A stretch of 64,000 nucleotides of DNA, from NCBI GenBank assembly GCA_028753945.1, contig JAPNXP010000009.1:3348001-3412000 (forward strand), given 5' to 3'. Below the pieces are notes generated by a model. It was given only the letters and a program-made list of their open reading frames with translations, made no database searches and was not told the DNA's origin. How positions within the stretch are numbered: the first letter of the stretch is position 1; every line of letters begins with the position of its first letter. Positions 1 to 11,289 of this stretch are shown here, piece after piece. The stretch comes from Hexactinellida sp. DTS-2022 (Eukaryota; Porifera; Hexactinellida). A program made the translations under genes and the position numbers.

Positions 1-957
1 TTCCCTCAAAAGGAATTTCCAGAGATGCGATTGATGCATTTTGAGGCAGATATCTTATCTCAATGGTATTTAGAATGTGATTCTATCAAGATTCGTATTT
101 ACCAACACATTGAGGTAAATTATTAATATTCATCACATTGGCAACAAAAAAGCATGGATTACGCGACTAAAGTATTACAACCAGTTCTAAATGAATTGAT
201 TTTTCAAGTTCCTGAAATTGAAATTGACTTGACCCTACACAGAAATCCTCACGACATTTTATTGAGGACATCGATGGAATTGAATTAGTAAACACATGTT
301 CAATCGACAATTTTATTACTTTGCTTAGTTTGCATCATGACACTATTTCTGAAGCTCTCGAACTCCTTCAGTGCTCCCCTAGCCTCCCCTTCCGGAATGC
401 TTTATCATTGATAAAAACTCGCTGTTTTGATCAACTAAAGGTGTGGATTGCTCAAATGCTCGGAATGACAGTCTCCAATTATCAGTATAACTTCTTGGGT
501 TATGAAGGACTAACTGTTCATCTTTTATGCAGGGATTTAGTCTTACCATACCAAATTTCTTTTTCAATGTTGGAATTGTTGTTACCAGTCCGAAAAGAAT
601 CTCACTATCACTTCACTAACTTCATTCAATTCCAATTGTCAACTTTCTATCAATGAGCATATTAACTCTAGTTTTAGTTGTTTAAAATGCCGAGATCCAG
701 TTAAAAATATTGAACGGTTATCATTTGGCTTTAACAAGCTATCTCCCCTCATGATCTTTGAAGTAGGACATATTATAAAGGGAGTTCAGGTGGACGACAT
801 CAATTAAACAGTTCCAATACAACACAATGATCAAGTGGTAGAATATACCCTTCTGGGTTTTACAGTTCATTTTGGAATACATTTTTCTATGAGAGTTAGA
901 AGGGAAGATAGTTGCTACTCTTATGATGGAATGGAACTATCGAAACTAAAAGTCTAG
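1..957 (+). pseudogene. Decayed coding sequence, possibly cysteine-peptidase-like
   Basis: Frame 1 is open from base 1 except for a stop at 124-126. Coding sense moves to frame 3 at about 264-653 and back to frame 1 at 655-957, with a further stop at 805-807. The middle section has a Cys motif, NTCSIDNFITLL, and a 111-codon open stretch. The last section reads GFTVHFGIHFSMRVR followed by YSYDGMELSK. A Cys box near the start and a His box followed by an aromatic/Asp-Gly motif resemble the layout of papain-fold or USP-like peptidases, but I do not recognise a specific family. A CLKC pair lies between the boxes. The 5' end lies outside the window. The frameshifts and stops say it is a relic, probably transposon-derived. 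Confidence 0.45.
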
Positions 958-1093
958 ATAACAAAATGATAAACTTTTGTGGCCGCATTAATTGTATTAT
1001 TTATGTAGTTAGTAAAATCACGAAAATGTAGGCTTGTGTGTTGTTATAATGTTCGATTGATTTTGAAATAAAAACGATCGAGTTTCTATGTTA

Positions 1094-1336
1094 CGAGCCC
1101 TTCGGTCTTGGTCGCTTTGCGACGGATCGGTCCTATGCACCTCAAGTTAACGGCCGCTGTAGGCCTTACTTCTCACCCTTTCTACCATGGAAAATGGTAG
1201 AAAGGGACGCTATATATATCCCTTTATAATATTTCCATAGTTTTAACTTGTTTTTCATATTCTAAATTTATAAATGTGAAATTCGTGTTCAGCATATTTG
1301 TTTACATATAATACCCGTTGAAAGCTAACTTCTGGA
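1094..1336 (-). mobile_element. Helitron family B, 3' portion, 5'-truncated
   Basis: On the minus strand the copy ends in GAAGGGCTCG followed by T. It carries the family's 3' block (GGCCG/CGGCC arms, TTAACTTGAGG, a CGCAAAGCGACC-type box) and part of the internal repeat with GCTGAACACGAATTTCAC. The same 3' block occurs at 42095, 53413 and 63575-63663. The match stops near the AGCTAACTTC word at 1325-1336, so only about 240 bp remain. Confidence 0.7.
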
Positions 1337-1387
1337 ACCAAGCATATCCGAGTGAGGCCCCTGTATGACACTTTAATGTTTGGCTAG

Positions 1388-1430
1388 ATTTGACAAAAAC
1401 TGTCCGGCCGGACGGTTTTTGTAGCCAAAC
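1388..1430. repeat. Short palindrome with CCGGCCGG centre
   Basis: A near-perfect inverted repeat: TTTGACAAAAACTGTCCGG faces CCGGACGGTTTTTGTAGCC. A related half, GACAAAAACTTTCCGGGCGG, follows at about 1446-1468. No coding content is seen; it probably belongs to a decayed MITE. Confidence 0.5.
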
Positions 1431-1540
1431 ATTTTTGCTAAATTTGACAAAAACTTTCCGGGCGGACAGTTTTTTTTTTTTTTTACAACACTATCTTACA
1501 CGCCCCTACTTTTTTAATGATTGCCAAAATCACTGTATGC

Positions 1541-1863
1541 CACGTGATAGAACACGTCGAGACATGAAGATTGAGCTAAAGATCACTAAATCGGTCAAGA
1601 AACAAAAAGGTTAAATTTTTTTCTAGCTCATAAGCCAAACTCTATGGGAAAAACAGAAATCATCACTGAAGCCAAATATACTATAAAATAGTATTGTAGT
1701 AGCATAGTTATGTGCATACAAGCCAATTTACATGTATAACACTTCAATTCGTTATTAAGGTCTCAGATTCATTTTATCAGATTCCTATTCTAAATTTCAA
1801 ATCTCCATTTTCAAATTATTCTACATAATGCTAAGCGACATGATTCATTATTTCAACTGATAT
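1541..1863 (+). repeat. Dispersed repeat R1, copy 1 (inverted relative to 9141-9452)
   Basis: About 320 bp beginning CACGTGATAGAACACGTCG and ending TTCAACTGATAT match 9141-9452 in opposite orientation, with small indels. An inner piece, GCCAAATATACTATAAAATA through GCCAATTTACATG, also occurs at about 33170-33230 and 49000-49060. No terminal repeats or gene were found, so the element type is unknown. Confidence 0.75.
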
Positions 1864-1977
1864 TAGATTCTTATTTAATTATTCTTCTGTATTAGTGGTT
1901 CTCAAACTTTTTACAGCGCGGACCACTTCAGCAAATATTAGTGTCCCCGCGTACCACCATAATGACCAATACATATA

Positions 1978-2124
1978 CAGTGCCGTAGCCACCAATTAAA
2001 AGTGGTCAGGTTAGACCGGGCTGGATACAGTACCAACAGGGCCAAGGGTTCAGGTTAACCTGTCCAACCAACTAAAAGTGGTCAGGTTGAAACCTGACCA
2101 ACCTGACCAGTGGCTACGGCCCTG
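1978..2124. mobile_element. Small MITE with CAGTGCCGTAGCCACC ends
   Basis: Left end CAGTGCCGTAGCCACC pairs with right end GTGGCTACGGCCCTG. The interior repeats AAAAGTGGTCAGGTT twice and its complement once. It is nested in the 1893-2484 MITE. I see no convincing TSD. Confidence 0.6.
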
Positions 2125-2130
2125 ATATAT

Positions 2131-2309
2131 CAGGGTTGGGTTCAATTATAATTTTAAATCACAATTACAATTACGCTATCCTTAGAATTTCAATTACAAT
2201 TACAATTATAGGGATTTGTATTTTTCAATTACAATTACATTTACAATTATTTCAAAAACGTAATTAATTGTAATTGAATAAATTACAATTATAATAGAAC
2301 TCAACCCTG
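2131..2309. mobile_element. MITE with CAGGGTTGGGTTC ends and AATTAC-rich interior
   Basis: Left end CAGGGTTGGGTTCAATTATA pairs with TATAATAGAACTCAACCCTG on the right. The interior is a low-complexity run of ACAATT/AATTAC words (about 2155-2290). It lies inside the outer hAT-type MITE. The possible TSDs (TGATATAT/ATTTATAT) agree only in part. Confidence 0.65.
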
Positions 2310-2705
2310 ATTTATATACTCCCCTGAAAACGACGTACAGCATAACGTGCTATAAAGTACTATTGCATTGTGTCTAATAACATTTCAATTTTGATATATT
2401 AAGTAAAATGAGATACCTCCTCGTACCACTAGAAGGAGCTCGCGTACCATCAGTGGTACGCGTACCACAGTTTTAGAACCACTGGTCTGTATATAATTGA
2501 AAACCGATAACTTGAGACGCGTACCGCCATGCTGTAGCTAGCTACGACGATGCGTTTAATTTAGGCATACCAAGTTTAAATTGCTTCCTATGCCCCTCAT
2601 TATGTACCTGATCAACTGAAAAGTACTATCTGGTCAACCGAATATATCTGGTTGCCAACCAAATACCAAATACTGATATTCTGCTTCAACCCGAAGATTG
2701 AACTA

Positions 2706-3195
2706 CAGTGTAACCTCGCTAACCGGGGCCTCGATAACCGGGGAGTGGGGAATTTTATTATTATTTCGTCGTTTAATATACAAATGACTCTCTCTAACCG
2801 GGGAATTCCCTAAGCGGGGAATGGGGAATGTGATCTGGTTACGACTTCGTATAATACTTTAAATCCTAACCTCGCTAAACGGGGAATTTATAACATAAGT
2901 CGATATGAATAGTATTATTACAGTGTCTTACTAATGGTACTTTACTTAATACAAACAATGCATTCTACTAGTTTCCCTAAATCTGAAAGTTTCTAGAACA
3001 CAAATAAGCACACGGATAATTAGAATTTCCGAAAAAGTCTGTAATGCTTGCTTGCTTAAGTGTGTTAAAATATTAGTTTCAATAGAAAGTCAAGACCATA
3101 GGAAAATAAATAAATAGAGACACCCTCTAACCGGGGACTGGGGAATAACTTCAAAATCTGTAGTCCCAAATTCCCCGGTTAGCGAGGTTGCACTG
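2706..3195. mobile_element. TA-flanked MITE, ACCGGGG type
   Basis: Starts CAGTGTAACCTCGCTAACCG and ends CGGTTAGCGAGGTTGCACTG, with TA on both sides. This is the Tc1/mariner/pogo signature. Internal copies of the CTAACCGGGGA word occur at about 2794 and 3128. Length is 490 bp with no coding sequence. It belongs to the group of CAGTNNAACCTC-type elements in this window (3326, 5883, 42815, 52096, 52817). Confidence 0.85.
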
Positions 3196-3325
3196 TAATA
3201 GGTTTTAACATTGCTTATTAGCAACTTTTCTCATTATCAACTAATTTTCAGACACTGATCTATTTAAGAAAGTTCTCTTAGTGGCAAAACATTTACAGAC
3301 TTATAGAAACTCGATTGAATGTATA

Positions 3326-3512
3326 CAGTGGAGCCTCCCATAACGGACACTCCAAATAGCGGACAACCTCTAAATAACGGACAACCCTCGTGGCACGGAT
3401 TTATTTATTTAGCATATGTCTAATAGAAAAGCAACCTCTAAATAGCGGACAACCTCTATATAACGGACAACGGTTCCGGTCCCAAGGTGTCCGTTGTTCA
3501 CAGGCTCTACTG
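3326..3512. mobile_element. TA-flanked MITE, ACGGACA type
   Basis: Starts CAGTGGAGCCTCCCATAACG and ends with the complement (GTGTCCGTT...GGCTCTACTG), TA on both sides, 187 bp. The word CTAAATAACGGACAACC recurs inside with small changes. No coding content. Confidence 0.85.
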
Positions 3513-4464
3513 TATTTATTTATTTAAAGGTGCTTATCCATTAACTTCTGTTTAGATTTGATGGAAATTTTGTTCCAAAAAATGACAAATATGAGTGCTC
3601 CGTATTTCGGAATTTCGATTGTATCCCCATTTTGAAGAGTCTGAGTTCTAAAGAATTAAATATATACTAGTTGCTTATTGCTTAATGCCTGTTTTATAAT
3701 ACATGTTAATATTATACTGTTTTGACCAAAAACAGTATAATATTAACATGTTGGAGATCAAATTTGTCAACATTCATAATATTTTGTAAATAAGCTCCTC
3801 CCAGATTACTCAATATTCTTACATGTGTTGAAATTCCTATTAATAAATTCTAGAATGGAAATAAAATCAGAATCCTATGCGTCTTGGTATCAGTTAAAGC
3901 GTGTTGCCTGTTATGACAAATCCCCAAAGAGGTAGCCACACATTAGTTTGTTAATAAAATCAAATATTTTAAATTATTTGATTTTGGAAAAGAATCATTT
4001 ATTTATAGCCATACAACTGATACAATTATTTATATGTCATACAGAGTAAACAAACTTCATGTAGTGTATATGGATTTGCTTTGACTACTCAGAGGATAAT
4101 TAAAAATTAAATCCTATCTGTTTTACCGACTATTATTTCTGCAAACTTCTTGAGCCTAAATAGTGTGTTTCTAATTTATTCTCAAAGTAACAAATCCTGC
4201 TTAATAGTCAATATTAAAGAGTGTTCTATCGCGAAACGACAGACTCCGAAGAGCTTTACCAAATTATCTAGTACAATTAAACATGGATTTCACAAATTAA
4301 TAGCATCTATCACGATTCTTGATTTCCTATGAATTCTTATAATTTCTTAACCAATGATTTAAAAAGAGATTCTTTTGAATCATGAATCATTACTTTGGAT
4401 GGAGTCTTCTTTTTGAATTAAATTAAGATTGGTATGAGTGATTTTTCCTGAATGATTTGTAATA
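3513..4464. other. No gene seen
   Basis: AT-rich stretch without a convincing open frame. It holds the perfect hairpin at 3701-3751. A 60-codon open frame at 4150-4332 has no recognisable motif or conserved context, and I do not call it a gene. Confidence 0.6.
3701..3751. repeat. Perfect 23-bp hairpin
   Basis: The arm at 3701-3723 (ACATGTTAATATT... to ...CTGTTTT) is exactly complementary to 3729-3751, with a 5-base loop GACCA. No TSD or flanking inverted sequence marks it as a full MITE. A perfect stem of this kind fits a foldback remnant better than a conserved small-RNA hairpin. Confidence 0.85.
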
Positions 4465-6596
4465 ATTACCTTATTATAGGAAATTAACGCGCCATGAAAT
4501 TAACGCGAATTTCTCCAAATCGCGTTAAGGATGCTTGACGCCAAATTATCCGGTATTTAACTTCAAAATTTTTAGTGTCGATTATTGTGAAATAACATGC
4601 AAAGATAACCTGGAATTCTGTTGGAAGTGCAAATTTTCAAAAATCTAGAATATTTTTGCTCAAAAGTGCATTATTAGTGACGTCATTTTTTATGACATCG
4701 GTGATTATGTGAACATTCCTCACATTTATCACCATTGATGGTTATTTATGTGCATTTTGATACTAATATCAGTTCATATATAACTAATATGTATCAACTG
4801 CACGGTGGAAAGCATATGGAGAATGTATACTTGAGGTTATGGGTTCGAATCTCTATGGTGACCATCTTTTTAATTTTTCTGGGATATAAAGCAATTCAAT
4901 TGAAAGGTTCCACAAATATACATGGTGCATGTACATAGTAGTTCAAAACATTGCTGGAATGAACTTTCTGTTGAATTTCGAACAATTCTCACAGCCAATT
5001 ACATCAAATTCCTTTTCCAGCTGGTGTCCCAAAATAAAGTGGACTTGCATAAATGGATAAATATCAAGTCATTTAGTTACGAACAATGACTGAATACATG
5101 TAAAGCTTATCGTACGAATACAAGCTTACATACTCCTTCCATACCGGGATGAACACCAATTGAAATGTATCTATTATTAGTGGGAATAACCTGGTAAACT
5201 TTGACCGCTTGTATCTCAAAACTCATTTTTTCGACCTTCTCGGGATTAGTTGAGGAAAAATATTTAGCGGAATGACTAAAAAAACTCAGATATACTTGTA
5301 TACACTATTGTCAATAAAAATGACTAGCTTGGGAGCGATTGTACAAGAACTAAGTGTTCTTTGAACCAATTTGGTGTAAAATTGTCAAATTTTGACCGAT
5401 TTTTGAGATAACAAGGGTCAAGCACCCACAGGATAGAAAGTAGGAACTCTACACTACCAAAGCTAGTCATTTTTTCATTCCTAGTTGTGGGGAATATGTA
5501 CAAAACTTTTCAGAACTTGCGCCACAATATAACACTCTGGATAATGCCGAGAAGTTTTGATTCTATAGTATTACGGGTATGAGAAGCCAAAAAAAATATT
5601 TTCACCCTCCCTGACAAAAATATAATCCAAAAAATGATCTCAAGTGCTAAATATCTTAGTTAGGATAAAGGATCTTATGTTTATAGTGATTTACCATTGT
5701 TTGGACAAAACTATGGAAACTGCCCATTACAGCTAATGTTAACTCGCGTTCAGCATCCTTAATTTCATGGAGCGTTAATTTCCATGACCTTAATTTCCTG
5801 CTACGTATTTAGCAAAAGTATAATGGATGACAAACTTCCGAGCTATATATTTTCAGATGTGCAACTAGTTTGAAAGGATATAAAGTGTAACCTCCAGAAA
5901 CGGGGTGCCAGGGACGCAAGTTTTTTTCCAGGCACCCCGTTTCTGAACAATATTTCGTTTCTGACACTTGTTGACCACTGTCAACAATCAGTCTTCATGA
6001 GAGTTAGACTTCATAGTTCCTTGATATAATTCGATATGTACTGTTAGAAGCTTATATTCATTGATAATTCGAGTTTGTATTGCATGTTATAGTGATTTTT
6101 AGTTTTAATGGGTTACAAAAGGGATGAGTATGTGTTTAATGGGATTCCGTTGGGAAACGTTTTTTGAAATATCGCACCTAAGAATGCAAAAAATTCCCCG
6201 TTTGTAGAGGTTGATTTGTGTGTGAATCAAATTTCGGCGAAAAAAGGATCACCCCGTTTCCCCGTTTCTACCTGATTCCCCGTTTGTGGAGGTTCATTTG
6301 TGTGGGACTAGGAATTTGTTTGATTTTTTTACCCCAGTTCCAGAGGTTCCCCGTTTCCACAGGCCCCGTTTCTGGAGGTTCCACTGTACCATGTCTATCA
6401 AGTAGATTGGAAGCCTATTTGGGCACAATAATAGTATTCATTCAGGAGATTAATAATCCTAAATTTTTTTATACAATTTATTCGCGTTAATTTCATGTAT
6501 TTGAAAATGTTCAGCTCCAATTCGCGTTAATTTCATGGAGCGTTAATTTCCTTCGCGTTAATTACATGGCGCGTTAATTTCCTATAATAAGGTAAT
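4465..6596. mobile_element. Inverted-repeat element with AACGCG-rich ends
   Basis: The left end ATTACCTTATTATAGG then AAATTAACGCGCCATG matches the reverse complement of the right end (CATGGCGCGTTAATTT then CCTATAATAAGGTAAT). The words CGTTAATTTCATGG/CCATGAAATTAACG repeat at 4480-4530, 5755-5800 and 6485-6580. No transposase is visible. A TA-flanked MITE (5883-6386) lies inside. The superfamily is unknown; the termini already include the ATTACC/GGTAAT flank, so the exact edge is uncertain by a few bases. Confidence 0.7.
5883..6386. mobile_element. TA-flanked MITE, AGAAACGGGG type
   Basis: Starts AAGTGTAACCTCCAGAAACG (first base changed from C) and ends GTTTCTGGAGGTTCCACTG, with TA on both sides. 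The word CCCCGTTTCTGNNGG or its variants recurs several times near the right end. 504 bp, non-coding; nested in the 4465-6596 element. Confidence 0.8.
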
Positions 6597-7062
6597 TTAA
6601 AAAAATAACGTTCATAATTTGGAGTGCCGCGCCGGCTCCTGCTCCCCAAATACAAACTAGCTTCCTCCTGAAATTCGAAGTACTTAGATCTTATAATAAT
6701 ATTGTTCTGTTTTCTGTTATTACCAAACAGAATTATACATATATTTGCAATCATTTCAATGGTTTTTATGCAGTAATGAAACATTATAATACAATTCAAT
6801 CAGAAACCCTCTATCCAATTCGAAGCACTCAAAATTAGTAAATTGTAAGTTTTACAAATTACAATTGGAATGATTATTGTTAAACAATTGTTGGTTTCAT
6901 AAAAGTGTCATACAAACCACAAGTGGTAAAGACCTTAGATAACTTAAATTCCAAAATGGCGTACAAATCACCACTTATATGAATATTAAAGAGTTTCAGA
7001 GAAGACAATTCTAAAATTGCACACTTACATATCACACTTAATTATTATTTCATTGATCATTA
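6597..7062. other. No gene seen; short palindrome
   Basis: AT-rich spacer before the Merlin transposase. A small inverted repeat (AATTGTAAGTTTTACAAATTACAATT) is centred near 6850; it may be an element end, but no partner end was identified. Confidence 0.4.
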
Positions 7063-8005
7063 ATGGCAATTGCTCCTTCATTCCAACCTTTGATGGTTCC
7101 TACTATCTTCCCTACTGATAATCAAATGACATTAAAGCAACTTTTTCGTGCTGTCACTATAGATGAAGATACCTGTATCACGTGGTTGCAGACAAATGGG
7201 CTTATAGCTAGAGGGATGCTATGTAAATGCGGTAGCATGATGCGTCCTTGTGCATTTGCGGGTATATCAGAAGGAAAGGGGTGGAGATGTCCGAAAAAAA
7301 ACTGCAAAAAGTTCGCTTCACTAAGGATTGTTTCATTTTTCGAAGGTTCCAATGTACCATTACCCGAATTGGTAGAATTTCTCTATTTCTGGCAGATAAT
7401 CTGCAAACAACGGCATTTTTACACAATAATCTTGGTTGGGGAGAGCATACAATCACTGATTGGAAGAACTTTATTCGTGACTTGTGTGTTGAAGTATTTT
7501 TAACTAATCCCAAACCAATTGGCGGACCTGGACATATTGTTGAAATAGATGAATCTAAATTCGGACACAGAAAATATTCCAGAGGTCGTTTACTCTCAGG
7601 TCAATGGGTATTTGGAGGGATTGATAGAGAAACACAGTAGGTTTTTATGATCCCTGTACTTGATCGGACGGCAGCAACTTTAGTCCCGATCATAGAACAG
7701 TATATTCTCCCTGGGACTACTATCTACTCTGATGAATGGGCGTCGTATAATTTAATTCCTGCTAGCACATTCCAACACTTAACCGTTAACCACAGCGTAA
7801 ATTTTGTAAATCCCACCACTGGTGTACATACCCAAACTGTGGAAAGTACTTGGGGTCATACGAAAAAAAGGATGAGGAACTCCATGACTACAAACCCGGA
7901 ACTATTGGACACATATCTGGCAGAAATATGTTGGAGAAAAAATATGTAGAAGCTACTTTCTCCAATTTAATTAAAGAGATAAGGGATCAATACCCAGTAG
8001 TATAA
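7063..8005 (+). pseudogene. Merlin-family transposase (ISXO2-like DDE), lightly damaged
   Basis: Starts MAIAPSFQPLMVP. A four-Cys zinc-ribbon-like region (MLCKCGSMMRPC... then RCPKKNCKKF) precedes the ISXO2-like catalytic domain. Catalytic acidic residues are visible in HIVEIDESKFGHRKYSRG (first Asp), TTIYSDEWASY (second Asp) and TQTVESTWGHTKKR (Glu). This is a Merlin/IS1016-type transposase of about 310 residues. Damage is small: a one-base shift near 7392 (FLYFW to ADNLQTTAF), a TAG stop at 7638-7640, and a shift in an A run near 7940. After that shift the frame resumes KKYVEATFSNLIKEIRDQYP and stops at 8003-8005. I did not find the TIRs. Confidence 0.88.
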
Positions 8006-9140
8006 TTATACTTTCTGTAATTTGTTATTTGTTAAATTCTATTTATTAAATTAAACAATTAATAATCTACCTTTCAGTGGCATCCATTTCCTAAATTGTT
8101 AATCGATTTACTAAAGTTCACCATACACGATGCAAATTTGTTACCTACAATCCGACGAATTTTTAGTAACGTGTTGCAATTAAATAGAACACAGCTCTTT
8201 CGCATACAAGTTGCATGCAACATTTCAAATAAGTCTTGGCATACACAGCACAATTTTTCTTGCATGCAACAGTTAAATCATTGGGATTTGTTTAAAACAA
8301 ATGTTTCTATATGATTCCACCGCCCTCAACCTATAAACTCAAGGTCTTCTATAGTTAGGCTTTTAATCCCGGACTCTTTATAAAATCCCGGATTTCCCGG
8401 GATTCCGTTGATTTATGATCAAAGTTGTCTCCCAAGCATTAATTAAATTTGTTTAATTATGTGATTGTCTGATAGAATGAAAATAAAATATTTTTCATTT
8501 TAATTCATTTTAATTTATTTGACAATTAGTTTATTATTCTTTATTATACCTCACAATCTTGTAGTATACAAACAGTACTGTACTAAATCCTAATTTTTGG
8601 GTGTTGTAATTGTGTTTTGATATTCCATTGGATAATAATTTGCATTTTAAGGAGGTAGTAGATTGATTAAGTAAATATGTTCGTAGATTGCGAGGAAATA
8701 TTAATTTAAGTTAAGTTTGAGAGAAACTAAGTTAAAGTTTAAGTAAGTTTTTGCAAGAGTAAGTTTTGGGATAAGTTTTGCGAAGCCCCCCCCCCCCTCC
8801 TGCCTAAATGTCTGCATGAAACACTGCTTACATAAAGTAATTCAAGACTTTGTTTAGTCTTTGTTTGGACTAAGTTTAAGTTCAAGAAATGTGTGAATAA
8901 GGTGGTTAATAGAATAAAAATAACAACAAATACTCCGTTTGTTCTAAATGTATTCAGCTTATTTAATTAGAATGTAGATGGAATTAACAACTCGAAAATT
9001 GCCATACTGTTGGTAATTTAGTTACCTGACTGGATTTATGGCTTAGTTAAAAGTAAGAGACATCAGGAAAAAGGATCGGGATTGAAAATATAAACTAACC
9101 AAGGCAATCATTTACATACTGCCCTCTCAATTACGAATCT
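8006..9140. other. No gene seen
   Basis: AT-rich non-coding sequence with a C tract near 8787 and repeated AAGTTTAAGTTNAAG words at 8700-8890. No supported reading frame on either strand. Confidence 0.5.
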
Positions 9141-9452
9141 ATATCAGTTGAATAATGAATCATGTCGCTTAGCATTATGTAGAATAATTTGAAACGGGAG
9201 ATTTCAAATTTAGAATAGGAATCTGATAAAATGAATCTCACCTTAATAACGAATTGGTGTTGGACATGTAAATTGGCTTGTATGCACATAACTATCTACT
9301 ACAATACTATTTATAGTATATTTGCTTCAGTTGATTTCTGTTTTTCCATAGAGTTTGGCTTATGAGCTAGAAAAAATTTAACTTTTTTGTTTCTTGACCG
9401 ATTTTAGTGATCTTTAGCTCAATCTTCATGTCTCGACGTGTTCTATCACGTG
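9141..9452 (-). repeat. Dispersed repeat R1, copy 2
   Basis: Reverse-orientation counterpart of 1541-1863. Both copies end at the ATCACGTG word on one side and ATATCAGTTG on the other. The two copies differ by scattered substitutions and short indels, so the duplication is not recent. Confidence 0.75.
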
Positions 9453-9819
9453 CAGGCCCGCGGAGACAAATTATGGCGCCCGGGGAAGACCTTATATGGG
9501 GCTCATGTATTTTCACTTGTATTTCAATGATGCTACCATAAATTTCAATTTCGTAGTAAACAGTATATTGAATAGGGGAAATATAATGCAATATCAACAT
9601 AACTTTTGTCAATATAGTCAAAATCCGTTAATTTCACCATCGAGTGATTTCAGCACTCTGTCAAATTAGTGGAATTTCTAATTATCAGGACTTTGAATTA
9701 ATGGATGATGTCATTAAATTTCGGAAATAATTCCTGTTCAATTAAATACATTTCTGTTCAATATCCTGTTTATTAATATAGTATTTTACATAATTTTGTC
9801 TGATGGGGTTTACTCACAC

Positions 9820-10110
9820 TTCAATTTCAGTAAAAGTGTTAAATCTAATTCCATTGTTTCAACTTGTAATAATTATAATGATTTAACTTGTTAAATCCTA
9901 CTCTAGTGATTCAACTTGCGATAATTATATTGATTCAACTTATAAATTCCAGCTGGCTTCTCTTTAATTGTAGCATTACTATACAATGGATTAAATTAAA
10001 TTAATTTATATAAGGAATTTGTTGACTTTACTCAACTCACCGTGGATAACATTGCTAAAATATATAACTAATAATTTAATTTATTATCAATAAGTAATGA
10101 ATGAATGGCA
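9820..10110. repeat. Copy of the TTTACTCACACTTCA repeat
   Basis: Begins TTTACTCACACTTCAATTTC and continues with AAATCTAATTCCATTG, ACTTGTAATAATTATA and CCAGCTGGCTTCT. The same order of words occurs inverted at about 29430-29705, and the first part also at 28935-29010. It is non-coding and is a partial copy of the 28.7-29.9 kb element. Confidence 0.7.
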
Positions 10111-10790
10111 TTAAACTAAAGATGGTTTATGATAGAACCGTTAAGATTTTACATTCCACAACAACGACAGATTAAGTGATTATATTTATTTCGGCGAGAA
10201 TATTCTTTTTGCACAATTAATGTACTGACGTAATTTATTATAATTAATTCCTTTTGTATTTAACTTATAGAATTTTCCAATTGGATTATTGGGGTTATCG
10301 AGTGCGCTGAATTCAAATATGATAGTGAAATTCGATTTAAATTAATAATAAGTGCAAATAATTGAACTTTATTTATTTTGCTGTACATAATAATGGTGTT
10401 AAATTATTAATTTATTAATTAAATATTTATACTAATTAGGTAAATTTCATTAATCTCAGAGATGATACAAGATAGAAACAAATTTTCAATTTATCAATTG
10501 GTCCTTATGCTAGGTACCACCTATACAAGTGGGTCTTGACACCTTGAGGTGATGATGACATCGTCAAAAAAATGTATTTTTACAATTTTGTGGATTAAAT
10601 AATTCGCATGGGTTGGTTGGAGTTGGGTGAATACCCAACACGCACTTTCAAAAATCACAGATTATATTCTACTGAAACTTGAATATCTCTCAAATGAAGT
10701 GAGCTAAATGGAAACTTCCACCACTCTAAGGGTCGTTGCATACTGAAACACCTTTCTGAAATAATTTAACACCTTCATAGTGATGATGAC
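10111..10790. other. No gene seen
   Basis: AT-rich sequence without supported coding content. It may be part of the same dispersed element as 9820-10110, since the hairpin following at 10797 is also shared with the 29 kb locus. Confidence 0.4.
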
Positions 10791-10796
10791 TAGGCT

Positions 10797-10920
10797 AAAA
10801 AAAATCCAAAATTGCAGCTATTGCCGACAGCATGTTCCTTTGGAGGCACTATCAATAAACCACCACCAAAATATAGTGCCACCAAAGGAACATGCGTCAG
10901 CACAGGCTGCAATTTTTTTA
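10797..10920. repeat. Long hairpin shared with 29186-29312
   Basis: AATCCAAAATTGCAGC at the left pairs with GCTGCAATTTTTTTA at the right. Inside, CATGTTCCTTTGGAGGCACT pairs imperfectly with AGTGCCACCAAAGGAACATG. The same palindrome occurs at 29186-29312. Both look like a small foldback element. A short open frame across it is incidental. Confidence 0.7.
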
Positions 10921-11289
10921 TATGGCCTTATGTATGTAAGTGAAAAAAATCATTTTATAATGTATCAATTTACCAAATATTTAATATTTTTAGACATGTA
11001 ATACTTTTTCAAACTGTCTTTTAGATTAACGATTCAACGTTCTAGGTGATAGCCCCTTCGTGAGGACCAGATATTCAAAAATTGTTTAAATAACGGTTGT
11101 ACTTGTGCAAGTATACATCCACCAGTAAACCTCCCGAATATGAATTAATTTTCGATCCGAAATTTTTTAGGTGACGTATTCCCTCAGAAGAGGTTCAATG
11201 TGTCGTCATCTCTAGAAATTTACCTCCCCCTCTAGATAAAAGTGGATGGTGGTTACCCAGTGTTTTCTCAAAAATATAGACATTCAGAC

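Larger units (their letters stand above)
1893..2484. mobile_element. hAT-type MITE, outer shell of a nest
   Basis: Termini are TAGTGGTTCTCAAACT on the left and AGTTTTAGAACCACTG on the right, a typical hAT terminal inverted repeat (TIR). Flanks are TTCTGTAT and GTCTGTAT, an 8-bp TSD with one mismatch. It encodes nothing and holds two smaller elements at 1978-2124 and 2131-2309. Confidence 0.75.

Noticed and set aside
2155-2290. AATTAC-rich run as a satellite
   Set aside because: It is bounded by the paired ends of one MITE and is only about 130 bp long.
3701-3751. microRNA precursor
   Set aside because: The stem is perfect and short with a 5-base loop; animal precursors are longer and imperfect, and nothing else supports it.
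4150-4938. Short open frames near 4.2 and 4.8 kb
   Set aside because: No recognisable domains, AT-rich composition and position in or near a non-autonomous element.
7122-7513. Open frames on the minus strand across the Merlin gene
   Set aside because: They overlap the well-supported plus-strand transposase and contain no motifs; shadows.
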